DNA of 16,102 nt from Actinomycetota bacterium (lineage in GTDB: Bacteria > Actinomycetota > Thermoleophilia > Gaiellales > Gaiellaceae), in assembly GCA_020029625.1 (NCBI GenBank), contig JAIBJP010000023.1:1-16102 (forward strand), given 5' to 3'. Below the pieces are notes generated by a model that ran no database searches, had not been told where the DNA came from, and saw only the letters and a list, made by a program, of their open reading frames with translations. Positions 1-6,685 of this stretch are shown here, piece after piece (the first letter of the stretch is position 1; each line of letters starts with the position of its first letter). The position numbers and the translations under genes are program-made.

Positions 1-9
1 TCCTAGCCG

Positions 10-702
10 CTACCAGGGAATCGGCTCGCGGTCCCGGAAGAACCCGCCTCGCGGGCCTTCGTCGGGCAAGGTGGCCAGCCAGAAGGGCGTGTCCCCGCCT
101 TCCTCGACGGAGCGGCCCGCGCCGGGACCGCCCATGTCTGTGCGCACCCAGCCAGGACAACACGAGTTCACGAGGATGTTCTCGCCGGCGAGCTCGGCGC
201 TGAGCATGCGCGTCAGCGCATTCAGGCCGGTCTTCGAGATGCGGTAGGCCGGCGCGTGCCCGCCCATGTCGGAGAGCTGCCCCATCCCGCTCGAGAGATT
301 GACGATCCGCCCGTAGCCGTTCCTCCGCATGAGCGGGAGCGCGGCCTGCGTCAGCTTCCAGGCCCCAAAGAGGTTCGTCTCCAGGGTGTCACGCACTTCG
401 TCGAGGTCCGCGTCCACCGCGCTGGTGCTCCAGCCTCCGCCCTCGATCCCCGCGTTGTTCACGAGCACGTCGAGACGCCCGAACCGCTCCTCGATCGTGC
501 TGATGCACCGCTCGATGCTCTCCGGGTCTGTGACATCGAGTTGGCACGCGGTCGCGCCTCCGCCCACGCCGCGAGCCGCCTCTTCTCCGCGTGCCGGGTC
601 TCGCGAGCCGATCACGACGCGGTAGCCGTTCTCGGCCAGTCGCCGCGCGACCTCGAGGCCGAGGCCGCGGTTTCCGCCGCTGAGGAGCGCCAGCCTCTCC
701 AT
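10..702 (-). CDS. SDR-family NAD(P)-dependent oxidoreductase
   Basis: A 230-residue short-chain dehydrogenase/reductase, predicted to be a cytosolic enzyme that reduces or oxidises a carbonyl or alcohol with NAD(P)(H). The N-terminus carries the Rossmann dinucleotide loop as SGGNRGLG (residues 8-15), close to the classical TGxxxGxG. Next come a conserved Asp in the LDV segment (about 56), NNAG at 82-85 and Asn110. The catalytic set is Ser138 (in NLSS) and Tyr153-Lys157 (YRISK), followed by the usual PGWVRTDM segment at 183-190. The length is normal for a classical SDR. GGNRGLG with the short C-terminal tail resembles carbonyl-reductase-type SDRs, but the substrate cannot be read from sequence. 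The ATG start is supported by a TAGCCT hexamer seven bases upstream, which suggests its own leaderless transcript although the YhaM-like gene lies only 28 bases upstream. Confidence 0.95.
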   Translation of the reverse strand: MERLALLSGGNRGLGLEVARRLAENGYRVVIGSRDPARGEEAARGVGGGATACQLDVTDPESIERCISTIEERFGRLDVLVNNAGIEGGGWSTSAVDADLDEVRDTLETNLFGAWKLTQAALPLMRRNGYGRIVNLSSGMGQLSDMGGHAPAYRISKTGLNALTRMLSAELAGENILVNSCCPGWVRTDMGGPGAGRSVEEGGDTPFWLATLPDEGPRGGFFRDREPIPW

Positions 703-709
703 GTCGGAG

Positions 710-715
710 AGGCTA
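710..715 (-). promoter_or_regulatory. Putative -10 element (TAGCCT), leaderless SDR transcript
   Basis: On the minus strand TAGCCT ends seven bases before the ATG of the SDR gene. It fits TAnnnT, and the spacing would place transcription initiation at or next to the A of the start codon. No Shine-Dalgarno sequence lies in between. The same hexamer at similar spacing precedes the genes starting at 1599 and 10052. No convincing -35 is visible. Confidence 0.55.
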
Positions 716-730
716 CAGCGGCTCCGGCCG

Positions 731-1555
731 CTAGTTCGCGGGGCGTGTCGCCGCTACCGCGTCGAGCTGGTTCGCGTGGTAGAGGACGGCTGCCTCGGCC
801 GTTCGCGCCGCTCGTGGCTCGTGGTGCACGGCGATCGCATGCAGGAGCTCCGCGAGGACGTTGGCGGCGACTCCGCCACCTTGCTCCTCAACGAGCCGAA
901 GGCCCATATGGACATGGCCCAGGAGCTTCCCTTCTTCGGTGGGCAGGAAGAGCGGGCCGCGGTCGAGCTCGCGCACGCGGCCGACATCGTGCACGAGGGC
1001 GGCGGCGAGCAGAAGGTCGCTGCGGAGGCGGGCGTGCAGCTGAGCGACGTCCCGGCAGATCGTTGCCACCGCGACCGTGTGCTCGAGCAGCCCGCCGGTG
1101 TAGGAATGGTGCGAGTCGGACGTGGCCGGCAGCACGCGCAGCCGCTCCCGGAAGACTGCGTCGCCGACGAAGCGGCCGACCAGAGCACGGAGCTCCGGGT
1201 GGGAGATCTCGGACGCGAGGAATTCAAAGAAGCCGTCCAGCTCCTCCACGTCGCGGCGGCCCTCCGGGACGAGCGTGGCGGGATCGGCCTCGGCGTGCTC
1301 GAGTGTTCGCACCTCGAGCTGGAGCCGGTCGCGGAAGCGCTCGACGCGTCCGAGGACATGAACCGCGTCTCCTTCGTGGAAGCGCTTGTCGAGGAGGTCG
1401 ACGTCGCTCCAGACCCGGGCGTCGATCCGCCCGCTCGGATCGACGAGCTCGAGAGCCAGATACGGGCTCCCGCTGCGGGTGCGCAAGCGCTGCTTGCGCG
1501 CGACCGCGAAGGTGCCTTCGACGACCCTGTCCTCTGCCAGCTCGGCGATCGTCAC
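731..1555 (-). CDS. YhaM-type 3'-5' exoribonuclease (OB fold plus HD domain)
   Basis: A 274-residue protein with a nucleic-acid-binding OB fold at about residues 10-90, followed by an HD phosphohydrolase domain at about 140-270. Metal-binding motifs of the YhaM family are readable: the SHHSYTGGLLEHT stretch (148-160, His159), the HD doublet at 189-190 (LVHDVGR), the GKLLGHVHMG segment (209-218) and the LLHAIAVHHEP stretch (237-247). Family members degrade RNA or single-stranded DNA 3'-to-5' using Mn or another divalent metal; the activity here is inferred. The length is somewhat shorter than the roughly 310 residues of Bacillus YhaM. The start is GTG, six bases after a TACAAT hexamer. It lies divergent to the DUF1015 gene. 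Other HD hydrolases with an OB domain are possible, but the motif order fits YhaM well. Confidence 0.88.
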   Translation of the reverse strand: MTIAELAEDRVVEGTFAVARKQRLRTRSGSPYLALELVDPSGRIDARVWSDVDLLDKRFHEGDAVHVLGRVERFRDRLQLEVRTLEHAEADPATLVPEGRRDVEELDGFFEFLASEISHPELRALVGRFVGDAVFRERLRVLPATSDSHHSYTGGLLEHTVAVATICRDVAQLHARLRSDLLLAAALVHDVGRVRELDRGPLFLPTEEGKLLGHVHMGLRLVEEQGGGVAANVLAELLHAIAVHHEPRAARTAEAAVLYHANQLDAVAATRPAN

Positions 1556-1561
1556 GGCCCG

Positions 1562-1567
1562 ATTGTA
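1562..1567 (-). promoter_or_regulatory. Putative -10 element (TACAAT), leaderless YhaM-like transcript
   Basis: The minus-strand TACAAT, one base from TATAAT, ends six bases before the GTG start of the YhaM-like gene. Initiation six or seven bases downstream would put the first nucleotide at the start codon. No ribosome-binding site is seen. It lies within the same 43-base divergent spacer as the opposing TAGCCT at 1585-1590. Confidence 0.6.
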
Positions 1568-1584
1568 GGTCCGGCGTCGGCTGC

Positions 1585-1590
1585 TAGCCT
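1585..1590 (+). promoter_or_regulatory. Putative -10 element (TAGCCT), leaderless DUF1015 transcript
   Basis: TAGCCT ends eight bases before the ATG at 1599. A weak -35 candidate, TTGTAG at 1563-1568, is 16 bases upstream. It overlaps the opposing TACAAT element, so the two polymerase sites may compete. No Shine-Dalgarno sequence precedes the ATG. Confidence 0.55.
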
Positions 1591-1598
1591 GGGCCGCG

Positions 1599-2699
1599 AT
1601 GGCGCTCGTGAAGCCGTTTCGCGCGCTCCGCTACTCGGCGGGAACGGCGGGCCCCCTCTACGACCTCGTCTCACCTCCTTACGACGTGATCTCGCCGGCG
1701 GTCCACGAGCGGCTGCTCGCCGCGAGTCCGTACAACGCGGTCCGCCTGTTGCGCCCCGACGATCCGGAGGAAGCGGCCCGGCTCCTGGCCCAATGGCAGC
1801 AGGAAGGCATTCTCGTTCGCGAGGAAGAGCCGGCCGTGTGGCTGCTGGAGGAGGACTTCGTCGGCCCTGACGGAGTGGCCCGCACGCGCCGCAGCCTCGT
1901 CGCACGCGCAGCGCTCGAGCCCTACGAGCGCGGTGTCGTGCTCCCCCACGAGCGGAGCTTCCCGAAGCCGCGCCGGGGTCGTCTCCGGCTCCTGGAGGCC
2001 ACGCGCACGAAGCTCTCGCCGATCTTGCTCCTCCACGACGGCCCGGCTCCGCCGAAGGCACCGGCCCGTGCGCCTGATCTCGAGGCGACCCTGGACGGGG
2101 TCACGAGCCGTCTCTGGCGAATCGATCCGCGCGCCGCTGACGGCATCGAGGCGCCGCTCATGATCGCGGACGGGCACCACCGCTACGAGGCGGCGCTCGC
2201 CTTCCACGAGGAAGAGGGCAGCGAGGAGACGGCCCACGTCCTTTCTGCGCTCGTGAGCACCAGCGATCCGGGCCTGACGATCTTCCCGACTCACCGCGTG
2301 ACCGCCGGCCCTCCCCCCGATCTCGACGGCTCCTTCCGACTGACTCCCGCCGCGGGGGCGGCAGACGCCCTCGCACTGCTGGAGAAGCTGCCGCGTGACC
2401 GGGCAGCCTTCGCGCTGCTCCGTGCCGACGGCGCGTTCGTCGCGGAGAGCGACTCGCCGGGCCTGGACACGGCCGTCGTCGACCGCTTTCCGTTGGAACG
2501 GGTCCATTACACCCCCAGCGCCGCCGAGGCGGAGAGGGCCGTTGTCGCCGGAGAGGCCGGGGCGGCGTTCCTCGTCCGTCCGCCGACGGTCGAGCAGGTC
2601 GAAGAGGCCGCGCGGGCGGGCGAGCGCATGCCCGAGAAGAGCACGTACTTCTATCCCAAGCTCGTCGGTGGCCTGCTCTTCTCCCCCTTCGACGAGTGA
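1599..2699 (+). CDS. DUF1015 family protein
   Basis: A 366-residue protein of the DUF1015 family, which has no established biochemical function. Family hallmarks are visible: the N-terminal segment KPFRALRYS (residues 5-13), then VSPPYDVIS (about 24-32) and the central histidine motif ADGHHRYEAALAF (residues 190-202). The C-terminal stretch around PEKSTYFYPKL is also typical. No signal peptide or membrane segment is seen, so it is probably cytosolic. The ATG is preceded by a TAGCCT hexamer at eight bases. Its TGA overlaps the GTG of the following phosphatase gene (GTGA), so the two are probably translationally coupled and may share a pathway in sugar-phosphate or serine-type metabolism. That link is inference only. 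The family call is firm; the function is unknown. Confidence 0.93.
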   Translation: MALVKPFRALRYSAGTAGPLYDLVSPPYDVISPAVHERLLAASPYNAVRLLRPDDPEEAARLLAQWQQEGILVREEEPAVWLLEEDFVGPDGVARTRRSLVARAALEPYERGVVLPHERSFPKPRRGRLRLLEATRTKLSPILLLHDGPAPPKAPARAPDLEATLDGVTSRLWRIDPRAADGIEAPLMIADGHHRYEAALAFHEEEGSEETAHVLSALVSTSDPGLTIFPTHRVTAGPPPDLDGSFRLTPAAGAADALALLEKLPRDRAAFALLRADGAFVAESDSPGLDTAVVDRFPLERVHYTPSAAEAERAVVAGEAGAAFLVRPPTVEQVEEAARAGERMPEKSTYFYPKLVGGLLFSPFDE

Positions 2700-3508
2700 C
2701 CGACTGGCTCACCTTTTGCCGCGACGCCGCTGCGGCCGTCGAACGAGCGCTGGCCGAGCTCCCGACGCGCACAGAGCGGGAGCCCGTCGTAGCGCTGGGC
2801 GAGGGAGGCGACGAGACCACGGCCGTCGATGCGGCAGCCGAATCGGCCGTCGTCGGGCTTCTGGAGCGGTTGCACGCGGACGGCGTCGAGTTCACACTCG
2901 TCTCGGAAGAGCTCGGAGAGCGCTCGTTCGGCGCGGACGGGGTCCGCGTTGTCCTCGATCCGATCGACGGGAGCATGAACGCGAAGCGCGGCATCCCCTT
3001 CTTCTCCCTCTCGATCGCGGTCGCCGACGGCGCGTCGATGCGGGACGTCTTCTTCGGCTATGTCTTCGACTTCGGGACGCGGGAGGAGTGGACGGCCGCG
3101 CGCGGCGAGGGGGCCTTCCTGAACGGTGAGCCCCTGGATGGGCCCGGCCCCAAGGAGGAGGTGGAGATGCTCTCGTTCGAGGCGACGACCACCCAGCTCG
3201 TCGCGGGGCAAATCGCGGACATGGTCGGCATCGCGGACCGGACCCGGATCATGGGCTCCCTCGCTCTTTCGCTTTGTCACCTCGCGGCGGGTCGCGTCGA
3301 CGCCGTCTGCTCGCTCAAGCCGGCCAGAAGCGTCGATATCGCCGCGGCGCAACTCGTCGTCCAGGAGCGAGGCCTCGCAATCGACCTTCCGGACGCACCT
3401 CCGTTCGGAGCCGCGCCGCTCGACCTGGCCGGCCGCTCGCGTGTGGTCGCCGCGGCGAGCCCTGAGCGCTGCGCCGAGCTCTTCGCCCGCCTCAGCGTTT
3501 CTCGCTGA
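2696..3508 (+). CDS. Inositol-monophosphatase-family phosphatase (possible IMPase/FBPase)
   Basis: A 270-residue Mg-dependent phosphomonoesterase of the IMPase/FBPase superfamily. Metal ligands are in place: Glu71-Glu72 in SEELGE, Asp88 and Asp91 in DPIDGS (88-93), and Asp214 in the RSVDIAAA segment that replaces the usual WDxAAG. The NAKRGIPFFSLSIAV stretch after DPIDGS resembles the archaeal-type dual IMPase/fructose-bisphosphatase group, so the substrate could be inositol phosphate, fructose 1,6-bisphosphate or a related sugar phosphate. The altered WDxAAG makes the substrate uncertain. The GTG start overlaps the DUF1015 stop as GTGA, with no separate ribosome-binding site, which points to translational coupling. 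The 3' end overlaps the convergent GNAT gene by 17 bases. Confidence 0.9.
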   Translation: MTDWLTFCRDAAAAVERALAELPTRTEREPVVALGEGGDETTAVDAAAESAVVGLLERLHADGVEFTLVSEELGERSFGADGVRVVLDPIDGSMNAKRGIPFFSLSIAVADGASMRDVFFGYVFDFGTREEWTAARGEGAFLNGEPLDGPGPKEEVEMLSFEATTTQLVAGQIADMVGIADRTRIMGSLALSLCHLAAGRVDAVCSLKPARSVDIAAAQLVVQERGLAIDLPDAPPFGAAPLDLAGRSRVVAAASPERCAELFARLSVSR

Positions 3509-4085
3509 TCCGGCGTTGCAGGTTCGTCCTCACGGCCGGCCACTCGGCTTCCGTGATCGCGTACCAGGCCGAGTCCCTCACCTCGCCGTCACGGACGAGC
3601 ATGTGGCTGAGGAAGACGCCCTCGAAGCGCGCGGGAAGCGCCTCGAGAGCCGCCCGAGCCCGTTCGTTCTTCGCATCCGTCTTGAACTCGACGCGCATGC
3701 ATCCGGCGCGCTCGAAAGCGTGCTCGAGGAGAAGGTACTTCGCCTCGATGTTGACGCCTTTGCCCCACACGTCCCGGCTATGCCAGGTGTAGCCGATCTC
3801 TAGGCCGCGATGCTCCGGGCGAAGGCTCAGGTAGCGCGTGCTCCCGACCACTCGGCCCGTCTCGCGCAGGACGATCGCGAACGGCACCTCGCGTCCCTCC
3901 GCCGCCGCCTTCATCGTCATGTCGAGCCAGTCCGTGAAGGTCTCCGGGGCGTGGCCGTGCACGGTCATCCAACGCCAGATCTCGGGATCTGCGCCAGCCG
4001 CCCTCAGCTCCTCCTCGTGCTTCGGCCGGAGCGGCTCGAGGACGACGATCTCGCCCTCGAGGCGCGTCGACAGGCCTTCCCACAT
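3492..4085 (-). CDS. GNAT N-acetyltransferase (RimJ/RimL-like)
   Basis: A 197-residue GNAT-fold acyltransferase of the RimJ/RimL-like branch, expected to transfer an acetyl group from acetyl-CoA to an amine. Readable elements are the N-terminal VVLEPLRPKHEEEL (14-27), central strands around GRVVGSTRYLSL (77-88), LEIGYTW (95-101) and the cofactor-loop region RDVWGKGVN (104-112). These are followed by LLLEHAFE and RVEFKTDAKNERARAALE (131-148). The C-terminal DSAWYAITEAEWPAV pattern is typical of this subgroup. The substrate is unknown; both small molecules and protein N-termini are possible. Its ATG immediately follows the TAG of the L,D-transpeptidase with no spacing, so it is probably the last gene of the seven-gene leftward run. 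Whether it takes part in envelope biology is not shown. Confidence 0.9.
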   Translation of the reverse strand: MWEGLSTRLEGEIVVLEPLRPKHEEELRAAGADPEIWRWMTVHGHAPETFTDWLDMTMKAAAEGREVPFAIVLRETGRVVGSTRYLSLRPEHRGLEIGYTWHSRDVWGKGVNIEAKYLLLEHAFERAGCMRVEFKTDAKNERARAALEALPARFEGVFLSHMLVRDGEVRDSAWYAITEAEWPAVRTNLQRRISEKR

Positions 4086-5087
4086 CTAGGGGACGATAAA
4101 GACCGGCGTGCCTTCGGACACGTGCTCGAAGAGCCATTCGGCGTCAGGGATGCGCATGCGAATGCAGCCGTGCGAGGCCGAGTAGCCGATCGAGGCCGCA
4201 TCCGGCGTGCCGTGGATCCCCACCCCCGGCACCGAGAGGCCCATCCAGCGCGTGCCCAGTGGATTCCCGGGACCCGGCGGCACCGGAGAGAGGCCGGCGG
4301 CCCAGTCGGAATCGGGCGGGTACCACCAGGGATTCAGCTGCTTGGAGACGATCGTGAACTCTCCCAGCGGCGTGGGGTAGGAAGGCTGGCCGGTGGCGAC
4401 GCCGAGCTTCGTCCGCTTGTGCTCCCCCCTGTAGAGGAAGAGTCGGTTCGCGGAGCGCTGGATGACGATGACGGAGCGGATGTCGCTCCTCATGACGTCG
4501 GGAATCAGCGTCGTGTGCCGCACCTCGATCGGGCCGCGTGTCCCGGCCAGCAACGCAGCTGCGAGCGCTCGCGCCAGTGGCTTGGCACGAACTTCGAGTC
4601 CCACCTTCTCAGTGCTGATGACGGGCCGCAGCCGACGCAGCCGAACCTGTGCGTCGACCGCCGGGCGGGAAAAGTCCCTGGCAAGCTCCGCGGAGTAGGC
4701 GACCAGCCGAGGGCGGTCGACCAGGACCTGGAGCGCCACCGTTTCCCCGGGCGCCGCGACGAGCGCTTTCTCGACGGCGGGCGCGATCAGCGGAACACCG
4801 AGCCGAGAGGGCGAGACGAAGAAGGTTTGCGCTGGGAGGCCGACGGCGATCGGCTGGCGGAAGGAGGCGCGGACGGCGGTACGCGCCTGCTCTCCGGTCA
4901 TCCCGCCGACGAGCGTCCCGTCGACGGTGACACCGTCCGCGATTCGGGCCGGCGAATAATGGCCAAGCATTCCCCCGGGCTCGTCAGCCCGTGCGCCCGC
5001 CGCCGCCGCGACCGAAAGGAGCAGAAGAGCGACGAAGGCGACCGCGCGCCGCCACGGGGGAGTGGTGCGGTAGCGTCGATAGGTCAC
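4086..5087 (-). CDS. Exported L,D-transpeptidase (YkuD domain)
   Basis: A 333-residue secreted or membrane-anchored peptidoglycan enzyme. Basic residues 4-14 and a hydrophobic helix at about 14-31 ending near ARADE look like a signal peptide or anchor. Residues about 45-195 resemble the peptidoglycan-binding/VanW-type modules often placed before YkuD, with a GMTGEQAR motif at 62-69. The C-terminal YkuD domain (about 203-333) holds the catalytic signature: His292-Gly-Thr, then SHGCIRM at 305-311 with nucleophile Cys308 and Arg310. Such enzymes make 3-3 cross-links between meso-diaminopimelate residues or attach proteins to the wall. The GTG start overlaps the sigma factor stop as GTGA; the GNAT gene abuts it downstream. 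Its place behind an MtrAB-like pair and an ECF sigma factor suggests stress-linked wall remodelling, which is an inference. Confidence 0.94.
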   Translation of the reverse strand: MTYRRYRTTPPWRRAVAFVALLLLSVAAAAGARADEPGGMLGHYSPARIADGVTVDGTLVGGMTGEQARTAVRASFRQPIAVGLPAQTFFVSPSRLGVPLIAPAVEKALVAAPGETVALQVLVDRPRLVAYSAELARDFSRPAVDAQVRLRRLRPVISTEKVGLEVRAKPLARALAAALLAGTRGPIEVRHTTLIPDVMRSDIRSVIVIQRSANRLFLYRGEHKRTKLGVATGQPSYPTPLGEFTIVSKQLNPWWYPPDSDWAAGLSPVPPGPGNPLGTRWMGLSVPGVGIHGTPDAASIGYSASHGCIRMRIPDAEWLFEHVSEGTPVFIVP

Positions 5088-5671
5088 GCGTTTGTGAGGT
5101 TCTCCGACTCGGTGTGGAACCCTTCGCCGGCAGGCCGCAGCGCCTTGCGAAGACTTCGGCGGGCACGGTTCAGCCTGGACGCGACGGTTCCGACCGGGAC
5201 GCCGAGCAGCTCGGCTGCACCTGAGTAGTCGAAGCCCTGGACGTCCACGAGGAATACGACCGCGCGCTCGTCTTTCGAGAGGGCGGCGAACGACGACGAG
5301 AGGTCGCGGCGGGCCGACAGCGCCTCGCCGGGCTCAGGATCGCCGCTTGCCTGCTCGACGAGCTCGTCCAGGGGAACGTTCGTGACCTTGCGCTTGCGGG
5401 CGAGCTCGTCGAGGCAGGCGTTGTACGTGATGCGGAAGAGCCAGGTGCCGATCCGCGCGTCGCCGCGAAAACGCGGGAGCGCGCGAAACGCCCTGACGTA
5501 GGCCTCCTGGAGCGCGTCGTCCATGCCGTCTCGGTCGCCGAGGACGCGGTAGGCGAGCCCTCGGAGCCGGAGGTCGTAGAGGCGGACGACGGCGGTGAAC
5601 GCGTCGTGATCGCCACTCCGGGCGCGGTCGAGCACGGCCGGTGCGACGTAGTTGGGCGCGAGGGCGGTCAC
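5084..5671 (-). CDS. ECF-type sigma-70 family RNA polymerase sigma factor
   Basis: A 195-residue two-domain sigma factor of the extracytoplasmic-function type. Sigma region 2 spans about residues 24-95 and includes DDALQEAYVRAFRALPRF (51-68), then RIGTWLFRITYNACLDELARKRK. Sigma region 4 spans about 128-178, with LSKDERAVVFLVDVQGFDY and the helix-turn-helix GAAELLGVPVGTVASRLNRARR. The frame stays open upstream to 6112, but that part is the low-complexity antisense shadow of the lipoprotein gene. The GTG at 5671 overlaps the lipoprotein TGA as GTGA and gives a normal ECF length. No anti-sigma gene is adjacent, so how it is kept inactive is not evident. The preceding lipoprotein or kinase might supply control; that is speculation. 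The L,D-transpeptidase follows with another GTGA overlap. Confidence 0.93.
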   Translation of the reverse strand: MTALAPNYVAPAVLDRARSGDHDAFTAVVRLYDLRLRGLAYRVLGDRDGMDDALQEAYVRAFRALPRFRGDARIGTWLFRITYNACLDELARKRKVTNVPLDELVEQASGDPEPGEALSARRDLSSSFAALSKDERAVVFLVDVQGFDYSGAAELLGVPVGTVASRLNRARRSLRKALRPAGEGFHTESENLTNA

Positions 5672-6606
5672 GATCCGGGCTGGAGCACGACCGGAATGTG
5701 CACCTCGTGCGGCGGGTGCCCTGTGCCGGCGGCATCGTCGTCGTGAACCACGATTTCGCCGCGCTGGGCGGCGCGGACCTCGTAAGAGACCGTGACGGAG
5801 AAGGTCCCTCGGCAGCCGCTGCCACAGGTCGCGGTCGTGAATGCGTTCCCGACCACGCGGCCCGAGGAGTCGACGATGTCGACGGTGACGTTGGCCTCGA
5901 AGACATTGGCGCTGCCCGAGACGGTGACGGGGTTCGAGACCGCTTGTCCGATCGCCGGGCTCGTCACGAGGATCACCGGGAGGAGGTCCCGGTAGTCGCG
6001 GCAGCGGAGCGGATGGTCGATGACGATTCCCTCGCCGCCGAGCACGTCGACGGAACGCCCGTCCAGCTGGAAGAGGACTCCCTTGACGGTCGGGAACTGG
6101 TCGAGGGTGCAAACGACTTGTGCGAGGCGCATCGTCATCGAGGCCGTTCCGCCCCCGGACTCGTACTCGGATGTCAGGTCGACGGTGGCGATGCCCTTGT
6201 CCACGATCAGTCCCAGGAGCTGGGTGCCGTCCGGGATCTGCGTGGCCACTCCGGCGGAGCGCTCGCCAGGCAACGGGCCCTCGAGAAGCGCCTCCATCGC
6301 CGCGGTGCCGACGCGCGGTGTCGCCGACTGGGTGCGGGTGACGACGAAGAGCTGCTCTCCTCGGTGAAACCAGACCTTGTAGCGGACGAGCGCAGCGCCC
6401 TGTCCGGTCGTGTCGGTGGGGATCGGGAGGCTGCCGCTCTCGGTACCCGTGCCCGTCTGCGAGCCCGAGTCCGTTGACTGCGGCGACTCGCTTCCCGAGG
6501 GCACGGGGCCGGCCGACTGGGCGCCCTTCCCCGTCCCACAGCTCGCGGCGACGAAGCCGAGGAGCGAGGCGAGGATGATGCTGAGCGTGACGATGGCGTA
6601 CCTCAT
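5668..6606 (-). CDS. GerMN-Gmad2 lipoprotein (LpqB-like context)
   Basis: A 312-residue predicted surface lipoprotein. The N-terminal hydrophobic segment (5-20) ends in a lipobox-like VAASC with lipidated Cys23. A Ser/Gly/Thr-rich linker follows (about 25-70). A GerMN domain covers about 72-200, with EALLEGPLPGER, PDGTQLLGLIVDKGIATVDL and a QVVCTLDQFPTVKGVLFQLDG stretch. The C-terminal 100 residues (about 210-308, from LVTSPAIGQAVSNPVTVSG) match the immunoglobulin-like Gmad2 type. I chose the ATG at 6606 over one 15 codons upstream because it gives a proper lipoprotein signal and has AAGGAG five bases ahead. Next to MtrA/MtrB-like genes it sits where actinobacterial LpqB lies; LpqB has GerMN plus a beta-propeller, and here Gmad2 replaces the propeller. 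The role is probably to modulate kinase signalling at the membrane, by analogy with LpqB. Confidence 0.88.
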   Translation of the reverse strand: MRYAIVTLSIILASLLGFVAASCGTGKGAQSAGPVPSGSESPQSTDSGSQTGTGTESGSLPIPTDTTGQGAALVRYKVWFHRGEQLFVVTRTQSATPRVGTAAMEALLEGPLPGERSAGVATQIPDGTQLLGLIVDKGIATVDLTSEYESGGGTASMTMRLAQVVCTLDQFPTVKGVLFQLDGRSVDVLGGEGIVIDHPLRCRDYRDLLPVILVTSPAIGQAVSNPVTVSGSANVFEANVTVDIVDSSGRVVGNAFTTATCGSGCRGTFSVTVSYEVRAAQRGEIVVHDDDAAGTGHPPHEVHIPVVLQPGS

Positions 6607-6611
6607 GGCTT

Positions 6612-6617
6612 CTCCTT
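6612..6617 (-). promoter_or_regulatory. Shine-Dalgarno sequence AAGGAG of the lipoprotein gene
   Basis: The minus strand has AAGGAG five bases before the ATG at 6606. It is one of the few clear ribosome-binding sites in the window. It decides the lipoprotein start in favour of MRYAIV over the in-frame upstream ATG at 6651. Confidence 0.75.
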
Positions 6618-6669
6618 GTGGGGGCCTGCTGATCGTCGTCGCCGCGCGCAACGCCGCTCTTGCCGCTAC

Positions 6670-6685
6670 GTAACGGTTAGGTCAC
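6670..6685 (-). promoter_or_regulatory. Direct repeat GTGAC-N6-GTTAC, possible response-regulator site
   Basis: On the minus strand GTGAC (6681-6685) and GTTAC (6670-6674) are separated by six bases, giving an 11-base period. It starts in the last sense codons of the kinase and runs into the 70-base gap before the lipoprotein. Tandem GTnAC-type repeats on one helical face are typical of OmpR-family regulators, and similar half-sites have been linked to MtrA and GlnR in streptomycetes. With only two half-sites, chance is possible. Confidence 0.3.

Noticed and set aside
256..1870. Long plus-strand frames opposite the SDR and YhaM-like genes
   Set aside because: They are typical GC-rich antisense frames, rich in Arg, Ala and Pro without domains. 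The minus-strand genes carry clear catalytic motifs.
3810..5228. 472-residue plus-strand frame opposite the GNAT and L,D-transpeptidase genes
   Set aside because: Biased Arg/Asp/Gly composition and no family motif. The opposite strand encodes two well-recognised enzymes.
5672..6112. N-terminal extension of the sigma-factor frame to a 342-residue protein
   Set aside because: The extra 147 residues are Arg/Pro/Gly-rich shadow sequence of the lipoprotein gene. The GTG at 5671 with GTGA overlap gives a normal ECF length.
6665..6679. Inverted repeat around TACGTA as a terminator after the kinase
   Set aside because: Only the six-base core is a perfect palindrome and no T-run follows, so there is no credible intrinsic terminator.
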